The notes under the pieces were generated by a model, which did no database searches, had not been told where the DNA came from, and saw only the letters and a program-made list of their open reading frames with translations. The translations under genes were made by a program, and so were the position numbers. From Sphingomonas sp. OV641 (GTDB taxonomy: Bacteria > Pseudomonadota > Alphaproteobacteria > Sphingomonadales > Sphingomonadaceae), in NCBI RefSeq assembly GCF_900109205.1, contig NZ_FNZB01000002.1:62001-126000 (forward strand): 64,000 bases of DNA, given 5' to 3'. Positions 9,317 through 17,551 of the stretch are shown piece by piece; the first letter of the stretch is position 1; each line of letters starts with the position of its first letter.

Positions 9317-11740
9317 ATGAACCGCACGACGATGCTGCTCGGCCTTGCACTGGCCGTGACGCCGCTTCCGGCCGAAGCCCAGGCCAGCAATCCACTCGCC
9401 GGCACCGAGCGTCTCGACGGCCTGCTCCCGATCCACCTCGATCGCAGCGACGGGCGCATCCTTCTCTCGCTCCCCGCGCCCGGCGCGGACGGCATATCCA
9501 CCCGGCTCCTCTACTCCACCGCGCTGCGCACCGGGCTCGGCTCCGCCCCCATCGGCCTCGATCGCGCGGCGCCCGGCCCGGCGCAGATCCTTGTCGTCCG
9601 CCGCCTTGGCAAGAAGGTCGCGTTCGAGCTCGAGAACACCCGCTTCCGCGCGACCGGCGGCTCGCCCGCCGAACAGGCGGCCGCCAGCGACGCCTTTGCC
9701 ACCTCCACCCTCTGGCTCGGAGACGTGACACCAAGCGCCGATGGCCGCCTGCTGGTCGACATTGCGCCGTTCCTCGCCCGCGATACCAAGGGCATCGCCG
9801 ATCAGCTCAAGGACGGTGGGGAGAAAGGCTGGAAGCTCGTCGGCGACTTGAGCGCCGCTGACGTCAACGCGGTGAAGGCCTTCCCGCGCAACCTCGTTTT
9901 CGAAGCGCGTCAGACCTACGCCAGCGACACGCCCGGGCCTGAGGTGCGCAACATCGCCCCTGATCCGCGCCAGTTCACGCTCGTCGTCCGTCACAGCTTC
10001 GCCGCGCTTCCCGAAGGCGGCTACACCAGCCGCACCTTTGATCCGCGCGGCGGCAGTTTTTCAACGCAGATCCTCGATTTTGGCGCGCCGCTCGGTCGCC
10101 AGATCGTGCGCAACCTTTCCAATCGCTTCCGGCTCGAAAAGACCGACCCCACCGCGCCCCGCTCGCGCGTCAAGCAGCCGATCGTCTTCTATATCGACAA
10201 TGCCGCGCCCGAGCCGATCCGCACCGCTTTGCTCGAAGGCGCTTCCTGGTGGAAGCAGGCGTTTGAGGCGGCGGGCTATATCGATGCCTATCAGGTCCAG
10301 ATTTTGCCCCAGGGCGCCGACCCGCTCGACCTCCGCTACAATGTCGTCAACTGGGTGAACCGGGCGACGCGCGGCTGGTCCTATGGCTATGCCGTCACCG
10401 ATCCGCGCACGGGTGAGATCCTGAAGGGATCGGTGCTGCTCGGCTCGCTGCGCGTGCGGCAGGACATGCTGATCTACGAAGGGCTGGTCGGTGCCGCCGC
10501 GACCGGCAAGGGCGGGCCAAACGACCCGCGCGAGGTCGCGCTCGCGCGCATCCGCCAGCTCGCCGCGCATGAGGTCGGCCATGCGCTCGGCCTGCTGCAC
10601 AATTTCGCGGCCAGCACGCAGGATCGCGCCTCGGTGATGGACTATCCCGCGCCGCGCATCGGGCTGGTGAATGGCGCGCCCGACCTGTCGGACGCCTATG
10701 GCACCGGGCTTGGTGCGTGGGACATGTACGCGATCGACTGGCTTTACGGCGACAAGGCGGGCAGCGATCCCGATGCCCTGGCCGCGACCAAGGCTGCCGA
10801 CGCGCAGCGCCGCGGCTTGCGCTTTGTCGCGGACGAGAATGCGCGCGCCGTCTCCGCTTCACAACCGTGGGGCAGCCTGTGGGATGATGGCGCCGATCCC
10901 GTTGCCGAGCTCACCCGCATGATTCAGGTGCGCGCCGCCGCGATCGTACGCTTCGGCCCGGAGGCACTCGCCGCCGACGAACCGGCCTCGAACCTGCGCC
11001 GCAAGTTCGTGCCGATCTGGCTGGTGCACCGCTATCAGGTGGAGGCTGCGGCGAAGCTGCTCGGCGGCGTCGAGTCCGAATATGCCATGGCGGGCGACGG
11101 GCACGGCACGGCCCGTGCGATATCCGGCCCTGCGCAGGCGAGCGCGCTGGATGCCCTGATCGCGACGCTCGATCCCCCTGCGCTCGATGTGCCCGAACGG
11201 CTGATCCCATTGCTCTCTGCCGGCTGGTCGGGCGACGGCGATCGCCAGTTCGATATCGAAGTGATGCGCACCGCCGGCGCTGCCGTCTTCGATCCGCTGG
11301 TCGCCGCGCAGGTCGGTGCCGAAGTGACCCTTGATGCCCTGCTCTCGCCGCCACGGCTGGCGCGCCTTGCCGATCAGCACCGTCGCGATCCCGCCATCGC
11401 AGGGCCGGGTCAACTCGCCCGACGTCTCCTTTCCCTGACAGAAGCGGCGAACGCCAATGCGCGGCTCGGCGCGATACGGCGCGCGGTGGGCACACGCATC
11501 GTTCTGAGCCTTGCCGAAGCCGCTCGCCACTCAGCAAGCGGATCCGAAGCGAGGGCGCAGCTCGACCAGGCATTGGTTGATTGGGCGGACGCGCAGGCAA
11601 AACAGCGCTTCGCCGACGCGGACGACCGCGCCTGGTCGCTCGCCACCGCGCGCCTGCTGCGCGATCGCGATGCACTGGCGGCCGCGCTGAAGGACGAGGC
11701 GCTGCAACCGACGATCCCACCCGGCATGCCGATCGGCTGA
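9317..11740 (+). CDS. Exported zinc-dependent metalloprotease (DUF5117/DUF5118-like)
   Basis: An 807-residue protein with a cleavable signal peptide (MNRTTMLLGLALAVTPLPAEAQ) and an extended zinc site HEVGHALGLLHNF starting at residue 418, which matches the metzincin-style HExxHxxGxxH pattern. The order of regions, with a beta-rich N-terminal half ahead of the zinc site and a helical C-terminal part, resembles large bacterial zinc-dependent metalloproteases annotated with DUF5117 and DUF5118. It probably degrades peptides or proteins in the periplasm or outside; the substrate is unknown. It is followed three bases later by the stop of the convergent Crp-type regulator gene, so it appears monocistronic. 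Confidence 0.85.
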   Translation: MNRTTMLLGLALAVTPLPAEAQASNPLAGTERLDGLLPIHLDRSDGRILLSLPAPGADGISTRLLYSTALRTGLGSAPIGLDRAAPGPAQILVVRRLGKKVAFELENTRFRATGGSPAEQAAASDAFATSTLWLGDVTPSADGRLLVDIAPFLARDTKGIADQLKDGGEKGWKLVGDLSAADVNAVKAFPRNLVFEARQTYASDTPGPEVRNIAPDPRQFTLVVRHSFAALPEGGYTSRTFDPRGGSFSTQILDFGAPLGRQIVRNLSNRFRLEKTDPTAPRSRVKQPIVFYIDNAAPEPIRTALLEGASWWKQAFEAAGYIDAYQVQILPQGADPLDLRYNVVNWVNRATRGWSYGYAVTDPRTGEILKGSVLLGSLRVRQDMLIYEGLVGAAATGKGGPNDPREVALARIRQLAAHEVGHALGLLHNFAASTQDRASVMDYPAPRIGLVNGAPDLSDAYGTGLGAWDMYAIDWLYGDKAGSDPDALAATKAADAQRRGLRFVADENARAVSASQPWGSLWDDGADPVAELTRMIQVRAAAIVRFGPEALAADEPASNLRRKFVPIWLVHRYQVEAAAKLLGGVESEYAMAGDGHGTARAISGPAQASALDALIATLDPPALDVPERLIPLLSAGWSGDGDRQFDIEVMRTAGAAVFDPLVAAQVGAEVTLDALLSPPRLARLADQHRRDPAIAGPGQLARRLLSLTEAANANARLGAIRRAVGTRIVLSLAEAARHSASGSEARAQLDQALVDWADAQAKQRFADADDRAWSLATARLLRDRDALAAALKDEALQPTIPPGMPIG

Positions 11741-11743
11741 CCC

Positions 11744-12409
11744 TCAGCCACGCACGATCGCTTCCAGCGCCGCCCGGTCGCGTAGCCTGATCAGCCGATA
11801 GCCGCGCTCGATAGCGCCCATGCGCTCGAACGCGGCCAGATGCGCATTCACGGTCTTGCGCGATAGTCCGGTGGTTTCCGCCAGATCGCTCTGGTTGATG
11901 GCCAGCCGGTCGTCCTCCGCGAACTGCAACAGGCGCAGGGCGACGCGGCCGGCGGGAGTTTGCACCAGCAGATGCGCCGCCAGCCGCGTCATCTGTTCAA
12001 GCTGACGATAGACCAGCTCGTTCACCCGGCGCCAAAGATCCGGCTCCTCGCGCGCCGCCGCGTCCAGGCCGGCATCGGTGATCATCAGCACGCGCGAAGG
12101 CATGTTCGCACGCGCGGTAACGATCCTCGGCCCGCCGCCGTGACGCTGTGTCTGCCCCAGGATCATCGGCGCGCGCACAAGGCCGATCAGCACATCGCGC
12201 TCGCCCTTCAGCGCTACCTCCAAGCGCAAGGCCCCACTCAGCACCGCGCACAGGCCCGTGCCCGTATCGCCCTGGCTGTACACCCATTGTCCGCGCTGCA
12301 GCGTCACCATCCGCCCTGCGGCAGCGAGACGGGCCTGCATCGCAGGGGATTGGCGGTCGAACCATGCGTCACGCGCCAAAGCCGCGATCAGTTCTTCAGC
12401 CACTGTCAC
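11744..12409 (-). CDS. Crp/Fnr family transcriptional regulator
   Basis: A 221-residue regulator with an N-terminal cyclic-nucleotide-type effector domain (LQRGQWVYSQGDTGTGLCAV) and a C-terminal winged helix (NQSDLAETTGLSRKTVNAHL) typical of Crp/Fnr proteins. There is no N-terminal cysteine cluster, so it is not an iron-sulfur oxygen sensor of the Fnr kind. The start is a GTG, at 12409 or six bases further on at 12403; the first lies inside a 16-bp palindrome (12404-12419), which suggests autoregulation. It is divergent from the TauD-type dioxygenase 64 bp away, its most likely target. Confidence 0.9.
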   Translation of the reverse strand: MTVAEELIAALARDAWFDRQSPAMQARLAAAGRMVTLQRGQWVYSQGDTGTGLCAVLSGALRLEVALKGERDVLIGLVRAPMILGQTQRHGGGPRIVTARANMPSRVLMITDAGLDAAAREEPDLWRRVNELVYRQLEQMTRLAAHLLVQTPAGRVALRLLQFAEDDRLAINQSDLAETTGLSRKTVNAHLAAFERMGAIERGYRLIRLRDRAALEAIVRG

Positions 12410-12419
12410 GAAGGTGACA
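12404..12419. promoter_or_regulatory. TGTCAC-N4-GTGACA palindrome (putative Crp/Fnr-family operator)
   Basis: A perfect inverted repeat with 6-bp arms and a 4-bp centre lies in the divergent region between the Crp-type gene and the dioxygenase gene, overlapping the start codon of the former and ending 53 bp before the latter. Crp-family sites have the same design (for Crp itself TGTGA-N6-TCACA), so this is a reasonable binding site for the neighbouring regulator; that link is inference. Confidence 0.65.
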
Positions 12420-12472
12420 ATAGGACGCCAATGGCTGGGGTAAAGCGATCCTCACAACAAAGGAGAGGATCC

Positions 12473-13321
12473 ATGGCAACGCAGCTTCTGTCCCGGGTGC
12501 AATCGACGCCGATCAGCGAACATGTCGGCATGGAATTCAAGCATGTGGACCTGAACGACCTAGACGAGAATACGTTCGATGCCATGCGCCAGGCGCTTGC
12601 CTACCATGGGCTTGTCTTTGTCCGCGATCAGCAGCTTACGCCCGAACAGCATATCGCCTTTGCCCGGCGCTGGGGCGAGATCGACATCAACAATTATTTT
12701 CCCGCCAACGGCGGCCATCCCGAGATCGCCGAGGTGCGCAAGGCGGAGAACCAGCAGACCAATATCGGCGGCGGCTGGCACACCGATCACAGCTACGATC
12801 AGATCCCCGCGATGGGATCGATCCTGCTTGCCCGTGAAACGCCGCCAACTGGTGGCGATACGCTATTCGCCAGCATGTCCGCGGCGTTCGACTCTTTGTC
12901 GGATGGGCTGAAGGACACGTTGCGCACCATGCGCGCGGTGCATTCGGCGGACCACATCTACAGCAAGGACGGCATTTACTCGAAAACCGATCAGGCGGGC
13001 GATCTGAAGGGACACGACCTCCGCACCCGTGCCGTCCATCCCGTGATCATCCGCCATCCACGCACCGGGCGGGAGATCTTGTATGTAAACCCGGCCTTCA
13101 CGCTTCACTTCGATGGCTGGACGCGCGAGGAAAGCCTGCCGCTGCTGAACTACCTTTATCAGGTCGCGATGCGGGAGGAGTTTCAGTGCCGCGTGACATG
13201 GGCGCCGGGGTCGATCGCGATCTGGGACAATCGTTCAACATGGCATCACGCCATGAACGACTACCACGGCCATCGTCGCCTGATGCACCGCATCACCATT
13301 TCCGGTGAGCCGCTGAGCTAA
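12473..13321 (+). CDS. TauD/TfdA family Fe(II)/2-oxoglutarate dioxygenase
   Basis: A 282-residue dioxygenase that should use Fe(II), 2-oxoglutarate and O2 to hydroxylate a small acid. Metal ligands are visible: the HxD pair in GGWHTDHSYD (His103, Asp105) and the distal histidine in DNRSTWHHAMND (His258), with the cosubstrate arginine near the end (HGHRRLMHR). The ATG at 12473 is chosen because AAAGGAGAGG precedes it; the frame is open further upstream but that part reads through the regulator gene. Family members act on taurine, aryloxyalkanoates, alkyl sulfates or quorum signals; nothing here tells which. Sulfonate transport genes are absent nearby. Confidence 0.9.
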   Translation: MATQLLSRVQSTPISEHVGMEFKHVDLNDLDENTFDAMRQALAYHGLVFVRDQQLTPEQHIAFARRWGEIDINNYFPANGGHPEIAEVRKAENQQTNIGGGWHTDHSYDQIPAMGSILLARETPPTGGDTLFASMSAAFDSLSDGLKDTLRTMRAVHSADHIYSKDGIYSKTDQAGDLKGHDLRTRAVHPVIIRHPRTGREILYVNPAFTLHFDGWTREESLPLLNYLYQVAMREEFQCRVTWAPGSIAIWDNRSTWHHAMNDYHGHRRLMHRITISGEPLS

Positions 13322-13339
13322 AGCGGCTCACCTGGAGGC

Positions 13340-13741
13340 TCAGCGTTCCTTCGCCGGCGTGTAGGGCACGAAGTCGCCCAGCACGACAAAGCTGCGAACC
13401 GCGCGGGATCCTTGATCGATCAGATCCACGGTATCGGCACGACATAATTGCGTGCCGTTGCTGCGCGTCAGGAGAACGTCCCACTCGCGCAGCCGGTCAG
13501 CGCCTGACTGCGGCCTGTTGAGAAACATCCTGCCGCCGACCTGGTAGATGATGCCCGTTCGCCCAATGATTTGGGAGGAAGTGACGCTGCTCAGGCTGAT
13601 GCAACGGACGGGCGATCCAGCGACGCGACCGGCCAGCGCCTTTGCCATCCTGTCATCGGCCGCGTCCTTGGTCGCGGCACTGACGGGAAAGGCGAGCGCG
13701 GCCGCCGCAGCGAAGAGGGGTGCAAGGCGAGTCATGCGCAT
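13340..13741 (-). CDS. Small exported protein, family unknown (paralogue of 45913-46335)
   Basis: A 133-residue protein with a signal peptide (RLAPLFAAAAALAFPVSAA). After an alpha-helical part it shows SPVRCISLSSV, a run resembling IIYQVGGRMFLNRP, and TQLCRADTV, and it ends with LGDFVPYTPAKER. The same order of elements (CI, IYR, FV, a second CR pair, a closing FxPYT) occurs in the protein at 45913-46335, so the two are paralogues. Conserved cysteines suggest one disulfide in the periplasm. Function is not known to me. It lies convergent with the dioxygenase and divergent from the 814-residue exported protein. Confidence 0.75.
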   Translation of the reverse strand: MRMTRLAPLFAAAAALAFPVSAATKDAADDRMAKALAGRVAGSPVRCISLSSVTSSQIIGRTGIIYQVGGRMFLNRPQSGADRLREWDVLLTRSNGTQLCRADTVDLIDQGSRAVRSFVVLGDFVPYTPAKER

Positions 13742-13806
13742 TTTTTAGAACGCCGCAGCTGAACCCGCACTGACCTGTACCGACACCGGTTCGCACGATT
13801 GCAGCC

Positions 13807-16251
13807 TTGGCAAAGCGGGCTACACGGGTTCCTGTGCCGCTTACCCCTTCCCGCTTGCGCACGGCGCTTCGCCGCGTCGCCCTCGCCTGCCTTCTGCTGA
13901 TCGCGCCAACCACGCTGTTGCGCGCGGAGGGCAATGCCTTCGATCTTGCCGGGCCGTCGCTGCGCGTCTCGGTTACGCACGGTGAAGTGACGCTGCCGCT
14001 GTCGCAGGTTCCGAACCTGTCGTCGGGAGATCGCATCCGCGTCGTCGCTGATCTGCCCGTCGAGCAAAGCGCCCATTATCGCATGGTGCTCGCCTTTCTG
14101 CGCGGCGCGACCAATCCGCCGCCGAAGGAATGGCTGGTGGAAGCGCGCACGTGGAAGGCGAAGGAAGCCGCCATCGACGTGCGCGTGCCCGAGGGCGCGC
14201 AGCAGGCATTGGTGTTCCTGGTCCCGGACACCGGCGGCGCGCTGGATGCAGTGGCGAAAGCGGTGCGCGAACAGCCCGGCGCGTTCGTGCGCGCGTCGCA
14301 GGAATTGAACCAGGCCATGCTTGATCGCACCCGGCTCGAAACCTTCCTTGATCAGGTCCGCAGGCGCGACCCAACCGACGTGGCCCGAATTTCTCCGAAA
14401 CTGGCCGACAGCCTCGCGATCAAGCTCGATTCCGCCTGTCTGCTGCGCCAGACGGATCCGCGCGCTGCCTGTCTCGCCCAAAGCGGCAATGCCGCTGTGC
14501 TGGCGGACAGCCAGACCAGCTCCATCGCGCAGACGCTTGCCGGCGCGCCTGCCAATATCGCGCTTCAGCTCAGCGCGACGCCGCAGGGCGGCTTCGGCTA
14601 TTACAGCGGCTATATCGGCGTGGTGCGTGATCTGGCGCGGATGCTGGGCGCGTTCCAATCGGCGCAATTGCGGTTCATTCCGGCCTTGAGCGTTCCGCGC
14701 GACGGACGGATCGAGCTGCTCCTCAATACCGTCCCGTCCTTTCGCAAGCCGCAGTCGGTGCTCGTCGCAGCGCTTCCCACGGTTGCGCCGCCGACCCTGC
14801 CCGTTCTCTCGGTCAAGAGCGCCGATCCGCTGTGCCTCACACGGCCCGGCTTGGTTCTTCCGGTCGGCGGGGCGCCGCTCGTCTTCTCGACCGATTACCC
14901 GCGCGCCATGTCGCTGCGGGTGCCGACCGCCGCCGGAACCATGCTGGATCTTCCGGTCACCGCCAGCCCCGCCGACGGCGGCTTCGTCGTCGGTGATGTC
15001 GGCACGCCGCCGGTGCCGCTCGCCGTGGGGGCGGAGGCGCGGTTGCAGGGTTATTGGGGCTTTCAGCCATTCGACGGTCCGCGTTTCCGCCTGGTCAGCC
15101 CCGCGCCGAATGCCTGGCGCGCGGACGGATCGACACTGGTCGTTGGTCGGGAAACGCCTCTGGTGCTGGCCGGTGGAGCAGCCAGCTGCGTCTCAGACGT
15201 CTGGCTCGAACGTGATGGCGCGCGCCGGCCGGTGACATGGACCGCCGAGGCCGACGGTACGCTGGCGCTCAAGGTGCCGCTCACCGGCATCGAACCGGGG
15301 CCCGTGGCGCTTCTGATCCGCAGCCACGGTGTCGATCAGCCAAGCCGTCTCGACCTGCGCGCCTATGCGGAAGCCGCGCGCCTCACCGGATTTGCTTTCC
15401 ATGCCGGCGACCGCGCGGGGACGCTCACGGGAACCCGCCTCGATCAGGTAAGGACGTTGCAAGTCGGCGCGATCACCTTCCGCGCGAAGAAGCTTGGTCG
15501 CGACGGGACGACCGATCGGCTCGACATGGCGGCGGAAGCGAGCGCGGCGGAAGAGATCAAGGCCGGCGAGCTTTCCGGCAGCGCCACGTTGGCGGATGGA
15601 CGCTCCGTCCGCGTGCCGGTCCGTGTGATGCCCGCCCGGCCGGCCGCCACGGTGATCGCCACTTCGCTGGAACCTGCCGCCTCCGGGGCGGCAGTGCCGC
15701 TTGCGCTCGCCCGGCCGGATCTGGTGCCGCAGGATGCACGCCTCACCTTTTCCGTTCGCGCCGCCGGGGCCACGCGCTTCACGTCGCGCGATCGGATCGA
15801 GGTGGAAGCTGGCGAGACCGGTGGATCGGCACGGCTGCCGGTGCGCCTTCAGGACGATCGCGTGGCGATCGCCACCCTCGATCCCGCTGCGGCGCTGGGT
15901 GATGCCGCACGCGGGCCGCTGCGATTCCGTCTGGTCCAGGGGGAGGTCGCCGGTGACTGGAAGCCTCTGGGCACGCTGGTGCGGCTGCCGCGGATCTCCT
16001 CGATCACCTGCGCCACGGACGCTGCTACCTGCACCCTGACGGGCAGCGGCCTGTTCCTGCTCCGTAGCATCACCGGCGGCGGGGAGACGGCGATCGCTGA
16101 CGGCTTCACCGGAGGGACAATCGAGGTTCCCCGACCGGCCGACGGCAGGCTGACGCTGCACCTGCGCGATGCGCAAGATGCCGCCGCGACGGTCAGCGTG
16201 CCGCAAACCGCCGCGACTGCCGCCAGCGAATCCTCTCGGCAAGGTCAGTGA
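13807..16251 (+). CDS. Large exported protein of unknown function
   Basis: This 814-residue protein has a basic N-terminus and a hydrophobic stretch (VALACLLLIAPTTLLRAEG), consistent with export. The rest is rich in beta-prone, Gly/Ala/Pro-containing segments that look like repeated Ig-like or beta-sandwich domains, and includes four cysteines in TCATDAATCTLTG and nearby pairs that may form disulfides. No catalytic motif is evident. The start is uncertain: TTG at 13807 gives the longest form, and a GTG at 13831 gives MPLTPSRLRT; neither has a strong ribosome site. It may be a surface or periplasmic structural protein. Its 3' end overlaps a small gene on the other strand by seven bases. Confidence 0.8.
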   Translation: MAKRATRVPVPLTPSRLRTALRRVALACLLLIAPTTLLRAEGNAFDLAGPSLRVSVTHGEVTLPLSQVPNLSSGDRIRVVADLPVEQSAHYRMVLAFLRGATNPPPKEWLVEARTWKAKEAAIDVRVPEGAQQALVFLVPDTGGALDAVAKAVREQPGAFVRASQELNQAMLDRTRLETFLDQVRRRDPTDVARISPKLADSLAIKLDSACLLRQTDPRAACLAQSGNAAVLADSQTSSIAQTLAGAPANIALQLSATPQGGFGYYSGYIGVVRDLARMLGAFQSAQLRFIPALSVPRDGRIELLLNTVPSFRKPQSVLVAALPTVAPPTLPVLSVKSADPLCLTRPGLVLPVGGAPLVFSTDYPRAMSLRVPTAAGTMLDLPVTASPADGGFVVGDVGTPPVPLAVGAEARLQGYWGFQPFDGPRFRLVSPAPNAWRADGSTLVVGRETPLVLAGGAASCVSDVWLERDGARRPVTWTAEADGTLALKVPLTGIEPGPVALLIRSHGVDQPSRLDLRAYAEAARLTGFAFHAGDRAGTLTGTRLDQVRTLQVGAITFRAKKLGRDGTTDRLDMAAEASAAEEIKAGELSGSATLADGRSVRVPVRVMPARPAATVIATSLEPAASGAAVPLALARPDLVPQDARLTFSVRAAGATRFTSRDRIEVEAGETGGSARLPVRLQDDRVAIATLDPAAALGDAARGPLRFRLVQGEVAGDWKPLGTLVRLPRISSITCATDAATCTLTGSGLFLLRSITGGGETAIADGFTGGTIEVPRPADGRLTLHLRDAQDAAATVSVPQTAATAASESSRQGQ

Positions 16252-16412
16252 AGTGATCGGGTCCGCCCGGGCTGCGGGGGAATGCCCCGGCCGTCCAGCG
16301 TGATCAGTGCAGCATTCAGATGAAGGCTGGTTTCCGACAGGCCCAGCCCGTCCGCCACCTGCAACGCTCTTCGCACCGCATCGATCAGATGCACACTCGC
16401 TTCCTTACGCAT
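16245..16412 (-). CDS. Small 55-residue protein, unknown
   Basis: A short frame begins ATG at 16412 (MRKEASVHLIDAVRRALQ), continues VADGLGLSETSLHLNAAL and ends GRTRSLH with TGA at 16245-16247. Its first half predicts amphipathic helices with a regular hydrophobic pattern, which is unlike a random frame. Similar short helical proteins with an HL...A..AAD.xGL pattern are common hypothetical proteins in sphingomonads; this comparison is from memory and not checked. It would otherwise leave a 320-bp gap before dnaJ, and its tail overlaps the end of the large exported protein gene by seven bases. Confidence 0.45.
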   Translation of the reverse strand: MRKEASVHLIDAVRRALQVADGLGLSETSLHLNAALITLDGRGIPPQPGRTRSLH

Positions 16413-16571
16413 GGGCACGCCCTGCTACCTGCAGCCGCGGTCGAAAAGACGGGAAGATGGTTAATGCCGCCAGCATGGCCCATTTCCGTGCGCGACGCCG
16501 CATGGTCAGCCGCATTGCACTCGCCGGGCGCCTCCCCCACATAGTCGGGTAATACACCAACTGGGGCAACA

Positions 16572-17513
16572 ATGGCGGATCCATATTCTACGCTCGGTGT
16601 GGCGCGGAGCGCCACCGAGGCTGATATCAAGAAGGCCTATCGCAAGCTCGCCAAGGAGCTGCATCCCGATCGCAACAAGGACAATCCCAAGGCCGCGGAG
16701 CGATTCAGCCATGTGACCGCCGCCTACGACCTGCTCAGCGACAAGGATAAGCGTGCCCGCTTCGATCGCGGCGAGATCGACGCGGATGGCAATCCCGCCT
16801 CCCCTTTCGGGGCCGGCTTTGGCGGCTTCAGCGGGGCGCGGCAGGGCGGCGGTGGCGGCGGTTTTCGGAGCCAGGACTTCGGCGGTGCCGAAGGCGTCGA
16901 CATGTCGGACATCTTTGAAGGGCTGTTCGGCGGCCGGGGTAGCGCGACGAGCGGCGGCTTTGCCGGCGGCTTCGGGCGTCGCCAGCCTCCACCCAAGGGC
17001 GCGAACACGGCCTATCGTCTGCGCGTGCCGTTCATTGACGCCGCCGCCTGCGCGCCGCAGCGGATTACCCTTGCCAATGGCAAGACGATCGACCTGAAGC
17101 TGCCTGCTGGCGTCGAAACCGGCACGCAGATGCGCCTGCCGGGAAAGGGCGAACAGGGGCCGGGCGGGGCCGGCGATGCGATCGTCACCATCGACGTGCA
17201 GCCGCACCGCTTCTTCACGCGCGATGGCGATGACGTACGCCTGAACCTGCCGATCACCCTTGCGGAGGCGGTCCAGGGCGGGCCGGTCAAGGTGCCGACC
17301 GTTGAGAAGCCGGTGATGCTGACGGTGCCCAAGGGCTCTACCTCCGGCCGGACTCTGCGACTGAAGGGCAAAGGCTTCCACAAGAAGGACGGAACGCGCG
17401 GCGACCAGCTCGTCACGCTGATGGTCGATCTGCCCGCGGAGGACGCCGCGCTGTCCAGCTTCGTGGAGAGCTGGTCGGGCGGCGGGAACCCGCGCGCCGA
17501 CATGGGCGTCTGA
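16572..17513 (+). CDS. DnaJ-family cochaperone (CbpA-like, no zinc finger)
   Basis: A 313-residue J-domain protein: J-domain at residues 3-70 with HPD at 31-33, a Gly/Phe-rich linker at about 75-140, and two C-terminal substrate-binding subdomains (TAYRLRVPFIDAAACAP onward, GDDVRLNLPITLAEAVQGG). The four-repeat cysteine zinc domain of true DnaJ is missing, so it is a CbpA/type II cochaperone that would stimulate DnaK. It heads a tight operon with a BrkB membrane protein, fabI, an acetyltransferase and aroC. Confidence 0.92.
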   Translation: MADPYSTLGVARSATEADIKKAYRKLAKELHPDRNKDNPKAAERFSHVTAAYDLLSDKDKRARFDRGEIDADGNPASPFGAGFGGFSGARQGGGGGGFRSQDFGGAEGVDMSDIFEGLFGGRGSATSGGFAGGFGRRQPPPKGANTAYRLRVPFIDAAACAPQRITLANGKTIDLKLPAGVETGTQMRLPGKGEQGPGGAGDAIVTIDVQPHRFFTRDGDDVRLNLPITLAEAVQGGPVKVPTVEKPVMLTVPKGSTSGRTLRLKGKGFHKKDGTRGDQLVTLMVDLPAEDAALSSFVESWSGGGNPRADMGV

Positions 17514-17551
17514 TCCCCCGTACCAAGCGGCCATCATGAGGGGCAGAGATC

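Noticed and set aside
11960-12472. Long upstream extension of the TauD-type dioxygenase frame
   Set aside because: It runs antisense through the Crp regulator gene and has no domain likeness; the ATG at 12473 has a good ribosome site.
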